57,592 nt of DNA from Bifidobacterium catulorum. Lineage in GTDB: Bacteria; Actinomycetota; Actinomycetes; Actinomycetales; Bifidobacteriaceae. The notes beneath the pieces are model-generated. The model made no database searches. It was not told the DNA's origin and saw only the letters and a program-made list of their open reading frames with translations. A program made the translations under genes and the position numbers. Below, one piece after another: positions 19,348 through 27,397 of the stretch (position 1 is the stretch's first letter; the number at the start of each line of letters is the position of its first letter). The stretch is from the NCBI RefSeq assembly GCF_003129925.1, contig NZ_QFFN01000013.1, forward strand, positions 1-57,592, in the 5' to 3' direction.

Positions 19348-20778
19348 ATGCCGTTGTTGGGAAGATACTATGTGCCGGGCCTGTGCGTGGAGGACCATTC
19401 CATCGCCGTGCCGGTCGACTGGGGTGGGGCGAATCCCGCGGATGTCCTGCGGTCGGGGCTTGCGAAGGATGGCCCGGATGGGTCTCCGGCGACGTTGGGG
19501 CTGTTCTATCGTGTGCTGTGCGCCCCCGAGCACGTGCATGACGATCTGCCGTTGCTGGTGTTCCTGCAGGGAGGGCCGGGCGGCCAGTGCCCGCGGCCGC
19601 TTGGCCCTAGCGATGACGGGTGGATAGCCGAGGCGGTCCGGCATTTCCGTGTGGTGCTTCCCGACCAGCGGGGCACGGGGCGTTCCTCCCGCATCGATGC
19701 GCAGTCCGTCGCCGGCATGGACGCCCGTGCTGCGGCGGATTATCTGAAGCTGTTCCTCGCCGATTCCATCGTCCGCGATTTCGAATACCTGCGGTTGAAG
19801 GCGTTCGGCGGGGCGCGGTGGGCGAGCCTGGGGCAGAGCTACGGCGGCTTCCTCACCCTGACGTATCTTTCGCTGTTCCCGCATGGGTTGGCGGCGTCGT
19901 TCACCACGGGCGGCATACCGCATGTGCCCGCGGACGCGGCCGAGGTGTATGCGCACACGTTCCCCCGCATGATGGCGAAGACGCGGCGGTACTACGAGCG
20001 CTATCCGCAGGATGCACGGCGGGTGGCGGCCATCGCCGACCGTCTTGCCCAGGGGGATGTGACGCTGCCGAACGGCGACCCGTTCTCCTTGAACCGACTG
20101 CGGATGCTGGGTGCCGATTTCGGCATGAAGCCGAGCTTCGAACGCCTGCACTGGCTGGTCGATCAGGCGTTCACCGGGGGAGACGGGGCCGTCCTTCCCG
20201 AGGACGATTCCTCCGGGGTGCCCCATGCCGACCATGCATACGGATGCGAGCCGGCAGCGTTGTCCACGGGATTCCTCATGAACGTGCTGGCGCGTACGGC
20301 ATCGTACGAGCGTCCGCTGTACTGGCCGCTGCAGGAGTTCATCTACGCCGACGGCGAGCTCGACCATCCCATCCGGTGGGCCGCGCAGCATGAGCTGGAA
20401 CACCATCCCGAGTATGCCGCGGACGCCCGTCCGTTCATGTTCACCGGCGAGGCCGTGTTCCCATGGATGTTCGACGAGGACTCCTCCCTGCGTCCGTTCA
20501 GGCCGGCCGTGGAACTCCTGATGGAGGATACGCATTTCGGGAGGATCTATGACGTCGGCCAGCTGGAACGCAACGACGTGCCGTTGCAGGCGGCCGTCTA
20601 TTTCGACGACATGTACGTGGATTCCGGCCTGCAGCTCGACACGCTCTCCCGCATCGGCAACGCGCACGCGTGGGTGACCAACGAATTCGAGCATGACGGC
20701 GTGCATGACGGCCCGACCGTGTTCCGCCGTCTGTACGAGGAGGCCCGGGACCGGGGCGATCTCGCCAATCTCCGATGA
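19348..20778 (+). CDS. alpha/beta hydrolase, proline iminopeptidase-like (S33)
   Basis: A 476-residue alpha/beta hydrolase. The oxyanion/HGGPGG-like motif is LQGGPGGQCPRP, followed by LPDQRGTGRSS and the nucleophile elbow GQSYGG (Ser), all typical of prolyl aminopeptidases. A catalytic His late in the protein fits VTNEFEHDGVHDG. Probable role: release of N-terminal proline or other residues from peptides. AAGGAG at 19335–19340 sets the start at 19348; the longer frame to 19267 has no ribosome site. A bidirectional terminator follows. Confidence 0.85.
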   Translation: MPLLGRYYVPGLCVEDHSIAVPVDWGGANPADVLRSGLAKDGPDGSPATLGLFYRVLCAPEHVHDDLPLLVFLQGGPGGQCPRPLGPSDDGWIAEAVRHFRVVLPDQRGTGRSSRIDAQSVAGMDARAAADYLKLFLADSIVRDFEYLRLKAFGGARWASLGQSYGGFLTLTYLSLFPHGLAASFTTGGIPHVPADAAEVYAHTFPRMMAKTRRYYERYPQDARRVAAIADRLAQGDVTLPNGDPFSLNRLRMLGADFGMKPSFERLHWLVDQAFTGGDGAVLPEDDSSGVPHADHAYGCEPAALSTGFLMNVLARTASYERPLYWPLQEFIYADGELDHPIRWAAQHELEHHPEYAADARPFMFTGEAVFPWMFDEDSSLRPFRPAVELLMEDTHFGRIYDVGQLERNDVPLQAAVYFDDMYVDSGLQLDTLSRIGNAHAWVTNEFEHDGVHDGPTVFRRLYEEARDRGDLANLR

Positions 20779-20787
20779 TCGGGGAAC

Positions 20788-20841
20788 GGGAAAAGCCCGC
20801 CGTGACGATTCCCCTCGGAACCGCCACGGCGGGCTTTTCCC
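20788..20841. terminator. bidirectional intrinsic terminator
   Basis: A perfect 17-bp stem (20788–20804 with 20825–20841), with an A-run on one side and a T-run on the other, serves the convergent peptidase gene and the amino-acid importer operon. Confidence 0.92.
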
Positions 20842-20872
20842 ATGCGTGTGACGCATCGCGCCGGGCGCGGCG

Positions 20873-21718
20873 TCACTTGATGATGACGTCCTCCGGCTTG
20901 ATGTCGCTGGTGAAGCTCGGCGCGAGCTCGGTCTGGTAGGACTTTTCGAAGAATCCCTGGTCGGTGAGGGTCTTGATCTCCTTGTTGGTCCAGTCGAGCA
21001 GGCTCTTGTTACCCTTCTTCACGGCGGGGGAGATGGTGGACTCCTCGCCGAGGGTCTTCACGCCCACGGTGTAGCCCTTGTTGTCCTTGGCCCATGCGTA
21101 CAGGTAGGTGTTGTCGTCGGCGAGGGCCGCCACACGGCCGTCCTTGAACGCTTGGAACTGCTGGGTCTTGGAGTCGAACTTCTGCAGCTGGACGTCGGGG
21201 TAGTTCTGGGTGAAGAACGTCTCCGCGGTGGTGCCCTTGGTCACGGCCAGGGTCTTGCCCTTGAGCTGGTCGGCGCTGGTGATTTTGGCCTTGTCGGGGG
21301 AGACCACGCCGATGGAGACCTTCATGTACGGGCTGGCGAAGTCTACGACCTGCTTGCGTTCGTCGGTCACGGTGAAGTTGGCGAGGACGAGGTCGACCTT
21401 GTCGGACTTGAGGGCGTCCACGCGACCGTCGGCGTTGACCTGCACCCAGTCGACCTTCACACCGAGGTCCTTGCCGATCTGGTTGCCGAGGGCCACGTCG
21501 TAGCCGGCGCGGGTGCCGTCGTTCTTCACGTAGCCGTAGGGCGGCAGGTCACCGAAGGTGGCGATGCGGATGGTTCCCGCCTTCTTGATCTGCTCGACGG
21601 TCTGGCCCTGCTGCGAGGAGGCCGCGCCATCGGAGCTGCTGGAGCCGCCGCAGGCGGCGAGCGAGATCATGGTGACGCCGGCCAGAACCCCGGCGATGAC
21701 TTTCTTGAGTGTATTCAT
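20873..21718 (-). CDS. polar amino-acid ABC transporter substrate-binding lipoprotein
   Basis: A 281-residue family 3 solute-binding protein. It has a lipoprotein signal peptide with lipobox LAAC (Cys23) followed by a Ser/Gly-rich linker, then the family opening GTIRIATFGDLPPYGYVKNDGTRAGYDVALGNQIGKDLGV and the KGTTAETFF ligand-binding stretch. It captures a polar amino acid (Gln, Glu, cystine or similar) outside the membrane. Preferred codon use suggests strong expression. It is the last gene of the transcript that begins near 24.2 kb, and ends at the bidirectional terminator. Confidence 0.92.
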   Translation of the reverse strand: MNTLKKVIAGVLAGVTMISLAACGGSSSSDGAASSQQGQTVEQIKKAGTIRIATFGDLPPYGYVKNDGTRAGYDVALGNQIGKDLGVKVDWVQVNADGRVDALKSDKVDLVLANFTVTDERKQVVDFASPYMKVSIGVVSPDKAKITSADQLKGKTLAVTKGTTAETFFTQNYPDVQLQKFDSKTQQFQAFKDGRVAALADDNTYLYAWAKDNKGYTVGVKTLGEESTISPAVKKGNKSLLDWTNKEIKTLTDQGFFEKSYQTELAPSFTSDIKPEDVIIK

Positions 21719-21774
21719 CGTTGCTATCCTCTCTGTTCGGTGATGAATCCCTTTGGAAAAATGGAAAAACCGGT

Positions 21775-22554
21775 CTATTCCCCGTCGCTGATCGGCGCCA
21801 TGCTCTCCAGGAACGCCTTGGCCCGGTCGGTTTCGGGATGCGTGAAGAAGTCATGCCCCGACTGCCGTTCCAGGATCACGCCGTTTTCAAGGAACAGCAC
21901 GGTGTCGGCCACACGGCGAGCGAACTCCATCTCATGGGTCACCACGATCATCGTCATATGGTGTTCGGCCAGGCCGAGCATGAGTTCGAGCACCTCGCGG
22001 ACCATCTCCGGGTCGAGCGACGCGGTGACCTCGTCGAAAAGCATGAGCTCGGGGTTCATGGTCAGCGCGCGCACGATGGCGATGCGCTGCTTCTGTCCGC
22101 CAGAGAGCTCGCGGGGGTATGCGTCCCGGTATTCGCTCAGCTGCACGTCGGCGAGGAGGCCGTCCATCTGCCGTTCCACCTCGTCCTTCGGGCGCTTCTG
22201 CACCTTGGTGGGACCGAGCAGGATGTTCTGCGCCACGGTGAGGTTCGGGAACAGGTCGTAGCTTTGGAACACCATGCCGATCTCGGTGCGCAGCCTGCGC
22301 CACGTCTTCTCCCTGCCGTCGATCGGCTCGCCCTTGAACGATATGGTGCCGCCCTGGATGGTTTCGAGCCCGTTGAGGCATCGAATCAGCGTGGACTTGC
22401 CCGACCCGGATGGGCCGAGCAGCACGAACACCTTGCCGCGCGGCACGTCGAAGCTGATGTCCCTGAGCACCTCGTGGTCCCCATAGGACTTCTTGAGATG
22501 CCGGACCGACAGCAGGATCTCGTCGTTCGAGACGGAATTGTTCGAATCAGCCAT
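21775..22554 (-). CDS. polar amino-acid ABC transporter ATP-binding protein (GlnQ-type)
   Basis: A 259-residue ATPase with Walker [20 protein letters not shown], signature LSGGQKQRIAIVRAL, and Walker B LMLFDEVTASLDPEMV, the typical pattern of GlnQ-like proteins. Its start overlaps the end of the upstream permease by eight bases. Energises the importer. Confidence 0.93.
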   Translation of the reverse strand: MADSNNSVSNDEILLSVRHLKKSYGDHEVLRDISFDVPRGKVFVLLGPSGSGKSTLIRCLNGLETIQGGTISFKGEPIDGREKTWRRLRTEIGMVFQSYDLFPNLTVAQNILLGPTKVQKRPKDEVERQMDGLLADVQLSEYRDAYPRELSGGQKQRIAIVRALTMNPELMLFDEVTASLDPEMVREVLELMLGLAEHHMTMIVVTHEMEFARRVADTVLFLENGVILERQSGHDFFTHPETDRAKAFLESMAPISDGE

Positions 22555-23275
22555 TGTTACGCTCCTTGGCGCGCTTCTCCAAGGCCCGGGCGATCATCGC
22601 CAGAGGCCAGCATACGATGAAATACAGCAGGAACACGAATCCATACACCCAGAACGCGGAGTCCGGATGGGCCATGCGGTTCGCCTCCATGATCTGCTGA
22701 CCGACGGTGATGACGTCGATCACGCTGATGAGCAGCAGCAGCGACGTGGTCATGATCACGCGCGCCGCCAGATTGATGGTCGCCGGGACCATGAGGTTTA
22801 TTGACTGGGGGAGGCGCACGTACCACAGCAGCTGAAGGCCGTTCATGCCGAGCGCCTTGCCCGCGTCGATCTGATGTTCGGGCACGGAGATGAGCGCGCC
22901 GCGGACGACGTCGCTGATCTCGGCGGCGACCCACAGGCCGAACGCCACCACGGCGATGGTCTCGCCGTCCACCTGCACGCCCATCTCGCGCGGCAGGATG
23001 TAATAGAACAGGAACAGGATGACCAGCGTCGGGATGATGCGGAAGAACTCCAGATACAGGCGCAGCACGGCCCTCAGCACCGGATTGCGCAGGATGCGCA
23101 GGGCGCCGAGCACGACGCCGAGCGGAATGCCGAAGACCAGCGCAAGGCCGGCGATGCTCACCGAGGTCCACAGACCGCCCAGCAGTCGGGTGAGGTTGTC
23201 GCCCGTGAACAGGATCGTCCAGCCTGCGTCCGCGGCGAGCACGGTCGATGCGGAATCAATCGCCGAAAGTACCAC
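22547..23275 (-). CDS. polar amino-acid ABC transporter permease
   Basis: A 242-residue permease of the HisMQ type, with a GLWTSVSIAGLALVFGIPLG first helix and the EAA loop around ALISVPEHQIDAGKALGMNGLQLLWYVRLPQ. It overlaps the upstream permease by 20 bases and the ATPase by 8, so the three are translationally coupled. It forms a heterodimer channel with the next gene. Confidence 0.92.
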   Translation of the reverse strand: MVLSAIDSASTVLAADAGWTILFTGDNLTRLLGGLWTSVSIAGLALVFGIPLGVVLGALRILRNPVLRAVLRLYLEFFRIIPTLVILFLFYYILPREMGVQVDGETIAVVAFGLWVAAEISDVVRGALISVPEHQIDAGKALGMNGLQLLWYVRLPQSINLMVPATINLAARVIMTTSLLLLISVIDVITVGQQIMEANRMAHPDSAFWVYGFVFLLYFIVCWPLAMIARALEKRAKERNNG

Positions 23276-23915
23276 GGCGTACCCTCCTTTCGAGCAGGGT
23301 CAGCATGACGGACAGCGGGATGAGGATGATGGCATAGGCCACGACCAGCATGAGCAGGTACTCGTCGGTGCGGTAGTACATGCCGATGAGGTCGCGGGCC
23401 GTGTTCGTGAGCTCGGGCACGGCGATGACGGTGAACACCGAAGTCTCCTTGACCAGGAAGATCGCGTTCGCGGCCACTGCGGGAACGCTTCTCGTCAGGC
23501 CCTGGGGAAGGGTGACGTGCCGGATCATCTGCAGCGGCGAAAGGCCGAGCGCCTTGGCGGATTCGACCTGGATGGTCGGGATGCCGCTGAAACCGCCGCG
23601 GAACGCGCCGGACATGTATGCCGCGCCGAGCAGCGAGATGCCGATGATGGCGCACGCCTGGGCGCTGAGCTTGATGCCGATCGAGGGGAATCCGTAATAC
23701 AGGAAGAACAGCTGGATCAGCAGCGGCGTATTGCGGAGCAGCTCCTCGAACGTGGCGCAGACCTGGGAGGCCACCGGCACCCGGTATTCGCGCACCAGCG
23801 CGATGGCCAGTCCCAGGATCGTCGCTAGCGCGACGCCGATGGCGGAAAGTTCGAGCGTGAGCACGAAGGCCTTCCGGAAAAGGGGAAGGGCCTGTTGGAT
23901 GACCTGCCAGCTCAT
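23256..23915 (-). CDS. polar amino-acid ABC transporter permease
   Basis: A 219-residue HisMQ-type permease, first gene of the importer operon. Motifs include TFEELLRNTPLLIQLFFLYYG and the EAA loop SAKALGLSPLQMIRHVTLPQ. The start at 23915 (MSWQVIQQ) follows AAGGAGG closely; the longer frame upstream has no support. Confidence 0.92.
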   Translation of the reverse strand: MSWQVIQQALPLFRKAFVLTLELSAIGVALATILGLAIALVREYRVPVASQVCATFEELLRNTPLLIQLFFLYYGFPSIGIKLSAQACAIIGISLLGAAYMSGAFRGGFSGIPTIQVESAKALGLSPLQMIRHVTLPQGLTRSVPAVAANAIFLVKETSVFTVIAVPELTNTARDLIGMYYRTDEYLLMLVVAYAIILIPLSVMLTLLERRVRRGTFGD

Positions 23916-24398
23916 CTGCCACCCTCCTTCGATCCCTGCGTTGTTGTCTCTGTCTCTTTGCTTTGCATGAGTCTTTTTCTCTCGGAAACGTCTGTGAATA
24001 CCATACGGGCTTTTCCGGCACCATCCGGACGCGGCCCCTCCGCGGGAAAGGGCCTGTGCGGGACGGCGGGGTCTCGCCGTACGTTTGACGAACGACGGTC
24101 CCCATGGTCGGGCATCGATGAAAACCGTTGCGGTCATTGGTGTCCCGATGTCGTGCCGATCCGTCGGCGGGGAGTCCGGCGGCGAAGGGGAGTCCCGTGG
24201 TTATGGACATCATTTATGACGTGCTATCAGCAAATCGATAACTACCATAACAAAACTTTGGTGTGTTGCAATTGCGTCGGTAATAGATATATGTTTGAAG
24301 CAAGGTGCGTGATATAAAAAAACCTTATAGGGGCGAGACCGTCGCGCCGGGCGTCCCATGCTCCCGTCTATGTCCCTCGTGCCCTTAGACTGGGAGAC
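23916..24398. promoter_or_regulatory. divergent region importer operon / ychF
   Basis: These 483 bases hold no convincing gene. An AT-rich patch at about 24205–24330 is the likely site of both promoters. For the importer, TTGCAA and TATGGT on the minus strand near 24250–24275 are about 16 bases apart. That would give an untranslated leader of more than 300 bases. The leader has short GC-rich inverted repeats but no T-box or other known riboswitch that I recognise. For ychF, TATAAA near 24314 is a possible -10. Confidence 0.4.
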
Positions 24399-25493
24399 AT
24401 GTCTTTAACTATTGGAATCGTCGGTCTGCCGAACGTCGGCAAGTCCACCATGTTCAACGCGCTGACCCGCAACAACGTGCTTGCGGAGAACTACCCGTTC
24501 GCCACCATCGAGCCGAACACAGGCATCGTGCCGCTGCCTGACGACAGGCTGGCCGTGCTCGCCAAGTTGGTGCACACCGAGAAGATCGTGCCCGCCACCG
24601 TCACCTTCGTCGACATCGCGGGCATCGTCAAGGGCGCGTCCGAAGGAGAGGGCCTGGGCAACAAGTTCCTCGCGAACATCCGCGAGGCCGACGCCATCTG
24701 CGAGGTCGTGCGCGCCTTCGAGGACGACGACATCGTGCACGTCAACGGCCGCATCGACCCCGCCGACGACATCGACACCATCAACACTGAACTTATCCTC
24801 GCCGACCTGCAGACCATCGAGAACGCGCTGCCGAAGCTTGAGAAGGACCTGCGCGGCAGGAAGATCGAGCCCGCGTACCTCGACGCCGTGAAACAGGCCA
24901 AGGAGATCCTTGAGTCCGGCGAGACGCTCGACAAGGCCGCCCGCGAGGGCCGTTTCGACAAGGATTCGGTCTATGACCTGCATCTGATGACCGCCAAGCC
25001 GTTCATCTACGTGTTCAACGTGGACGACGACGAGCTGCAGAACGCCGACCTGAGGAAGAGGCTGGCCGGCTCCGTCGCCCCGGCTCCGTCGGTGTTCCTC
25101 AACGCCCAGTTCGAGGCCGATCTCACGGAGCTCGACGAGGCGGACGCCCGAGAGATGCTTGAGGACGCGGGTCTCAAGGAATCCGGTCTCGACCAGCTGG
25201 CCCGCGTCGGCTTCGACATCCTCGGACTGCAGACCTTCCTCACCGCGGGTGAGAAGGAGGTGCGCGCCTGGCAGATCCACAAGGGCTACACCGCCCCGCA
25301 GGCCGCCGGCGTCATCCACACCGACTTCGAGAAGGGCTTCATCAAGGCCGACATCGTCTCCTACGACGACTTCGTGGCCGCCGACGGCTCCATGGCCACC
25401 ATCAAGGAGGAGGGCAAGCTCCGTCAGGAGGGCCGCGACTACGTGATGCAGGACGGCGACATCGTCGAGTTCAAGTTCAACGTCTCGAAGTAA
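24399..25493 (+). CDS. ychF: redox/ribosome-associated ATPase YchF (OLA1 family)
   Basis: A 364-residue Obg-related ATPase. G1 is GLPNVGKSTMFNALT, G3 is DIAGIVKGASEGEGLGNKFL, the altered G4 is NVDDDE (giving ATP preference), and the C-terminal TGS domain ends in EFKFNVSK. It is a conserved housekeeping gene. Its last eight codons and stop are the integration target of the element that follows; the present 3' end is therefore element-derived, and the displaced original end is at 40225–40251 and encodes the same residues. Confidence 0.95.
   Translation: MSLTIGIVGLPNVGKSTMFNALTRNNVLAENYPFATIEPNTGIVPLPDDRLAVLAKLVHTEKIVPATVTFVDIAGIVKGASEGEGLGNKFLANIREADAICEVVRAFEDDDIVHVNGRIDPADDIDTINTELILADLQTIENALPKLEKDLRGRKIEPAYLDAVKQAKEILESGETLDKAAREGRFDKDSVYDLHLMTAKPFIYVFNVDDDELQNADLRKRLAGSVAPAPSVFLNAQFEADLTELDEADAREMLEDAGLKESGLDQLARVGFDILGLQTFLTAGEKEVRAWQIHKGYTAPQAAGVIHTDFEKGFIKADIVSYDDFVAADGSMATIKEEGKLRQEGRDYVMQDGDIVEFKFNVSK
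25467..25483. other. attL core (17-bp direct repeat) in the 3' end of ychF
   Basis: GAGTTCAAGTTCAACGT occurs here and again at 40225–40241, bracketing the element with its integrase next to the right copy. After the core, the codons read GTC TCG AAG TAA here and GTG AGC AAG TAG on the right: the same peptide with different third bases and stop. Confidence 0.85.
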
Positions 25494-25514
25494 GTAATAC
25501 CAACGATTTCTGCC

Positions 25515-25571
25515 TGTCAAAATTTGTCAAAAACTACGGCGTGTCGGCATGTTTTTGTACAGGTTTTGACA
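25515..25571. other. candidate arm-type integrase sites, left end
   Basis: TGTCAAAA occurs at 25515–25522 and 25525–25532, and its inverse TTTTGACA at 25564–25571. The same heptamer pair appears near the right end (40134–40154). Repeated short sites flanking both cores are what arm-type integrase or excisionase sites look like. Inferred. Confidence 0.45.
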
Positions 25572-25632
25572 GACCCGCAAGGCGGGGGCGTCGTCGAACG
25601 TGGATTCGATGCCGCCCCCGCCTTGCGGGTCT
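25571..25632. terminator. 20-bp perfect hairpin after ychF
   Basis: Arms 25571–25590 and 25613–25632 are perfect complements. It is element DNA placed directly after the rebuilt ychF gene and before the convergent methyltransferase gene, so it probably insulates both. There is no long T-run. Confidence 0.65.
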
Positions 25633-25658
25633 ATGGCATGGATGCTGGTTAGTTTCCG

Positions 25659-27230
25659 TTAGCTGCCCAGTATCTTTCGCTTTGACTGCATTAGGTAATC
25701 CTCATTGAGGTCAATGCCCACGTACTTACGACCAAGCGATCGCGCTGCAAGTCCGGTTGTGCCACTTCCGTTGAATGGGTCCAGCACGATGCCATTGCGT
25801 TTGCAACCTGCCTTAATACATCGTTCGGGTATCTCTACTGGGAATACAGCAAAGTGTGCGTCATGTGTGAATGAAGGACAAATCGGCCAAACGTCTCGGA
25901 GATTGCGTCCCCGCTTCAGGTCTCCCACGGGCTTGATGTTTTTTGCCCCACCATTAGCGCGATAAGAACCGGATTGGTTTTCAATGTTCTTAAAGCGCCG
26001 TTTCGAGATGTCGGACAATGGTATACGTACATCATCGATGTTGTAAGTGTTGCCGTCGGTTTTAGTAAACAGGAAAATCTGTTCGTGATTATGGTTCAAC
26101 CGATTACCAGATGCACCAGGAAGCACCCTCGTTTTATGCCAGATGACCTCATTGCGCAATAACCATCCATCCTGCATCATAGCGAGAGCCAGCCGCCAAG
26201 GGAGGCCCATCAAAGAATGCGCGGGAGCGGGATCGCGCGCATCTCCTGTCGAATAGCAATCGTCAATATTCAGCCACAGAGTACCGTCATCCGCAAGTAT
26301 GCGCTTTACCTCATGGAACACGCCAACGAGCTTCTTAATGTAAGCATCGCTTGTATCCTCGCGGCCTATTTCCTTGCGACCTCCGCTGTAGTTTCGTTGA
26401 TTGAAATAGGGTGGGGACGTGACAACGCAATCAATGCTCTGCGCAGGGAATCCGCTCATAACCGCTTTTGCATCACCTTGATATAGCCGTAGCCCATTTT
26501 CGTGATGCCAGAGACAGTGTGTGGGGAATGAGCCATCCCATTCCAGCTCATCATCTTGCACCGGCGTGAGGTCGTTTAACACGGCAAAGCCATTAGCAGC
26601 TATGCTGACAGCGCCAAGTGTCGTCTTCTCAAGCTCTTGGGTTGCAGCAATCACCGTCTGCTTGAAACGGCTGCGTCCGCCGTTACCTGTAATGACGTAC
26701 ATGTCGTCATAACTAACAGATGCCCCGGCAAGCTGTTGCCTTGCGATAAGGTACAGGTCTACGGACATGGATGATCGCAGCTGCCTTACTATCAAGGAAT
26801 CCACGCTAATGGCATGGGCCAGACGATGCATGAACTGCCGTGTCAACACGATTTCGCCCTGCTTGTTTTGGCGTGAGACCGATAATGACCGCCAACGCTG
26901 TCCGTCGTGCTCGGAATACCGACAGCTAAGCAGCAATGAGAGTTGACGTTCTATGCGGTCGTACTGCCGGCCGCCAACACTAGCGTCAGCTCGAACCATA
27001 AAATCCCGTAATCCAGAACGGGCTATGCGCCCTGTTTCGGCATCGACGCTTCCATCTCGCTGAATGAGACTGGTGCTCATCCACATCAGTACAAGTCGTG
27101 CCGCCTTACCTGACGGAAGAGTCTCCGCTGTAGTGGACACGCGATACTGTCCGCGCGTTAGAGACTGCTGCCCTCTATCCCTGTGGGGAAAGGCCATGTC
27201 CAGACCAAGTCTCGGAAAGAACATCTTCAT
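25659..27230 (-). CDS. fusion of RepA-like plasmid initiator domain and SPPY DNA methyltransferase
   Basis: A 523-residue protein (positions below count from the longer start at 27290; subtract 20). Residues about 30–245 resemble the plasmid RepA family (PF04796-like): FPHRD, LPSGKAARLVLMWMSTSLI, GLRDFM, YDRIERQLSLLLSCRYS and VLTRQFMHRLAHAISVDSLIVRQL then SVDLYLIARQQL follow the family order. Residues about 260–543 are a beta-class amino-methyltransferase: TSPPYFNQRNY (motif IV, Ser292–Tyr295), target-recognition region, then DPFNGSGTTGLAARSLGRKYVGIDL (motif I). SPPY suggests N4-cytosine, but N6-adenine is possible. The start at 27230 follows GGAG; 27290 is the longer alternative. Divergent from the type III genes. 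It may mark the element's origin or protect it; this is inference. Confidence 0.8.
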   Translation of the reverse strand: MKMFFPRLGLDMAFPHRDRGQQSLTRGQYRVSTTAETLPSGKAARLVLMWMSTSLIQRDGSVDAETGRIARSGLRDFMVRADASVGGRQYDRIERQLSLLLSCRYSEHDGQRWRSLSVSRQNKQGEIVLTRQFMHRLAHAISVDSLIVRQLRSSMSVDLYLIARQQLAGASVSYDDMYVITGNGGRSRFKQTVIAATQELEKTTLGAVSIAANGFAVLNDLTPVQDDELEWDGSFPTHCLWHHENGLRLYQGDAKAVMSGFPAQSIDCVVTSPPYFNQRNYSGGRKEIGREDTSDAYIKKLVGVFHEVKRILADDGTLWLNIDDCYSTGDARDPAPAHSLMGLPWRLALAMMQDGWLLRNEVIWHKTRVLPGASGNRLNHNHEQIFLFTKTDGNTYNIDDVRIPLSDISKRRFKNIENQSGSYRANGGAKNIKPVGDLKRGRNLRDVWPICPSFTHDAHFAVFPVEIPERCIKAGCKRNGIVLDPFNGSGTTGLAARSLGRKYVGIDLNEDYLMQSKRKILGS

Positions 27231-27397
27231 GGGCGCTCCAAGTCTCACCTTAAACACAGCCGGTATCGGCTGCCCTGATGTATTAACCATAACAGATGTG
27301 CAAAAGGTGATGACGTCGATACGTGTGGCGAGTTAGCATATGAACTCATACACATGAGACAATGGTGCTGCCAAGTAACGCTGGGAAAGGAATGTGC

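Noticed and set aside
23916..24250. T-box leader for the amino-acid importer
   Set aside because: No AGGGTGGNACCGCG-type antiterminator and no specifier loop recognised.
23895..24317. 140-residue plus-strand frame upstream of ychF
   Set aside because: Runs through the promoter region, has no ribosome site and no protein character.
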